From the NCBI GenBank assembly GCA_018396795.1, contig JAGTRH010000094.1, forward strand, positions 1 to 5,716: DNA of 5,716 bases. The letters run 5' to 3'. The notes below the pieces were generated by a model. The model was not told where the DNA came from, ran no database searches, and worked only from the letters and a program-made list of their open reading frames with translations. Origin of the DNA: Candidatus Bathyarchaeota archaeon (GTDB lineage: Archaea; Thermoproteota; Bathyarchaeia; Bathyarchaeales; B26-1). Positions 4,894-5,716 of this stretch are shown piece after piece. A program made the translations under genes and the position numbers. How positions within the stretch are numbered: the stretch's first letter is position 1; each line of letters begins with the position of its first letter.

Positions 4894-5535
4894 ATGATTT
4901 TGGACGGCTTAAACGATCTAGTGAGCCTTGTTAGAAAACTTGAAAACAGTGAGGTTAAGGATCTAGTTAACGCTAGGATAAAGGAATTTAAAGAGAATAG
5001 ATATAAGCCTATTAATGAAATCTTCAAGGAGCTTTGCTTTTGTATATTAACAGCGAATTTTAGTGCAGAAAAGACTTTAAGGATCCAAATGGAAATTGAT
5101 GAAGGTTTTATAAATCTCTCTGAGCGTGATTTGGCGGATAAACTCAGGGTTCTAGGCCATCGCCATCCAGATTTAAGGGCTAAATATATTGTTGAGGCGA
5201 GAAAAATAATTCATCAGTTGGAGCGGACCCTAAGATCACAGGTTGAGGAGAGGTCCTTGAGAGAATGGCTTGTGAAAAATGTTAAGGGGCTAGGTTATAA
5301 GGAGGCAAGCCACTTCCTTAGAAATATAGGCTTCATGAACCTTGCCATAATAGATTTTCATATAATTAACCTCTTATCAAAGTACGGCCTAATTAATAAA
5401 CCAAAAACTTTAACTAAGCGTAAATACATGGAGATTGAAAGAATTCTTAGCAAAATATCTCTGGAAACCGGGCTCAGTTTAGGTGAACTAGACCTATATT
5501 TGTGGTTCATAGAGACTGGAAAAGTCCTAAAATAG
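4894..5535 (+). CDS. ogg: 8-oxoguanine DNA glycosylase/AP lyase, archaeal Ogg2 type
   Basis: Bifunctional base-excision repair enzyme that removes 7,8-dihydro-8-oxoguanine and cuts the DNA backbone by beta-elimination through a lysine Schiff base. The 213-residue, all-helical protein matches the Ogg2 family in length and architecture. Seen are the N-terminal FKELCFCILTANFSAEKTLR (44-63) and the helix-hairpin-helix VKGLGYKEASHFLRNIGF (130-147), with Lys136 in the catalytic-lysine position. The Gly/Asp loop LAIIDFHIINLL (150-161) supplies the catalytic Asp154. The protein ends in TGKVLK, with lysine as the last residue; in Ogg2 enzymes the C-terminal lysine is known to help recognise 8-oxoguanine. 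Phe155 replaces the Arg I expect after the catalytic Asp. The start is ATG 4894 with SD AGGAG (4881-4885), 8-nt spacing. A 157-nt structured gap separates it from tfb, so it probably has its own control. Confidence 0.87.
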   Translation: MILDGLNDLVSLVRKLENSEVKDLVNARIKEFKENRYKPINEIFKELCFCILTANFSAEKTLRIQMEIDEGFINLSERDLADKLRVLGHRHPDLRAKYIVEARKIIHQLERTLRSQVEERSLREWLVKNVKGLGYKEASHFLRNIGFMNLAIIDFHIINLLSKYGLINKPKTLTKRKYMEIERILSKISLETGLSLGELDLYLWFIETGKVLK

Positions 5536-5686
5536 AGTAATTGAATCACATAAGAATTATTTAAGTATCATAGAAGAACAATTTTTATCAGCATATTGCG
5601 GCAGATTCTGCAAGAAATAATTTTCATTAATATCTTTCTGAAAAATAGTTTTAAAAATCAACTTTCTTTTGTTAAGGAGGATTTGT
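5536..5686 (+). other. AT-rich intergenic region between ogg2 and the right-edge gene
   Basis: This 151-nt spacer holds no credible coding frame. A T5 run at 5582-5586 could serve as an archaeal T-tract terminator for ogg2. GCAGATTCTGC (5601-5611) is a short palindrome too tight to fold as RNA. TTTTAAAAA (5649-5657) is a TATA candidate for the next gene, although the start it predicts (about 5675-5680) would fall at or near the SD. Confidence 0.5.
5662..5680 (+). promoter_or_regulatory. Small hairpin overlapping the SD of the right-edge gene
   Basis: CTTTCTT (5662-5668) can pair with AAGGAGG (5674-5680), five Watson-Crick and two G-U pairs around a TTGTT loop, covering the whole SD core. Pyrimidine-rich leaders pair easily with SD sequences, so chance is a real possibility. 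Confidence 0.3.
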
Positions 5687-5716
5687 ATGGCATATATTTA
5701 TAGAATTTTTTATGGC
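5687..5716 (+). CDS. Start of an unidentified gene cut by the right edge
   Basis: Ten codons are visible from ATG 5687, reading MAYIYRIFYG, still open at the window end. An excellent SD, AAGGAGGAT (5674-5682), lies 6 nt upstream and is the main support for a true start. The visible residues are hydrophobic and aromatic but far too few to identify a family. It follows ogg2 on the same strand after 151 nt, so it may have its own promoter. Confidence 0.6.
   Translation, partial: MAYIYRIFYG

Noticed and set aside
5601..5611. Palindrome GCAGATTCTGC as an RNA hairpin or operator.
   Set aside because: The arms meet around a single base, so RNA folding is not feasible, and a lone 11-bp palindrome is not enough for an operator call.
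1..5716. Mobile element, CRISPR array, tRNA, rRNA or prophage remnants.
   Set aside because: No transposase- or integrase-like product, no spaced direct repeats, no cloverleaf and no rRNA-like stretch was seen on either strand.

Overview
The window is an AT-rich stretch of archaeal chromosome with every convincing gene on the + strand. Ribosomal protein S8e, SRP19, Gar1, transcription factor B (TFB) and an archaeal-type Ogg2 DNA glycosylase all lie here, next to the kleisin pair scpA-scpB. This is certainly archaeal. Start codons (ATG, TTG), AGA/AGG-rich arginine use, strong Shine-Dalgarno (SD) sites and TTTAAATA-like TATA boxes fit that. The lineage is not decided by the sequence; a TACK/Bathyarchaeia-like archaeon is my best guess and is inference.

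Layout: (1) 1-1154, the 3' end of scpA overlapping scpB by 20 nt, the two non-SMC subunits of condensin; smc may lie nearby outside the window. (2) 1205-2659, a lone FGGY-family sugar kinase, the only metabolic gene here and out of place among information-processing genes. (3) 2724-4736, a housekeeping block rps8e - srp19 - gar1 - tfb, serving the ribosome, signal recognition particle, H/ACA RNA-guided pseudouridylation and transcription initiation. gar1 and tfb are separated by 1 nt. A TATA box between srp19 and gar1 suggests a second promoter within the block. (4) 4737-4893, a 157-nt gap rich in inverted repeats. (5) 4894-5535, an Ogg2 8-oxoguanine glycosylase/lyase with its catalytic Lys/Asp pair and C-terminal lysine. 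(6) 5536-5716, an AT-rich gap and the first ten codons of another gene behind a strong SD.

The coding content is largely ordinary. The most interesting unexplained signal is non-coding. The tfb-ogg2 gap holds two tandem hairpins, a third that is mutually exclusive with the second, and a helix that would bury the ogg2 ribosome binding site. Similar SD-burying helices can be drawn ahead of the right-edge gene and, more weakly, ahead of srp19. In the first two the masking strand lies between the putative TATA box and the SD, so only read-through transcripts would carry it. This may be a real regulatory theme or a by-product of pyrimidine-rich leaders, and I cannot separate the two without folding statistics and homologous sequences. 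Start sites were corrected for srp19 (3172) and gar1 (3533), and scpA is shown to run off the left edge. I see no mobile element, CRISPR array, tRNA or rRNA.
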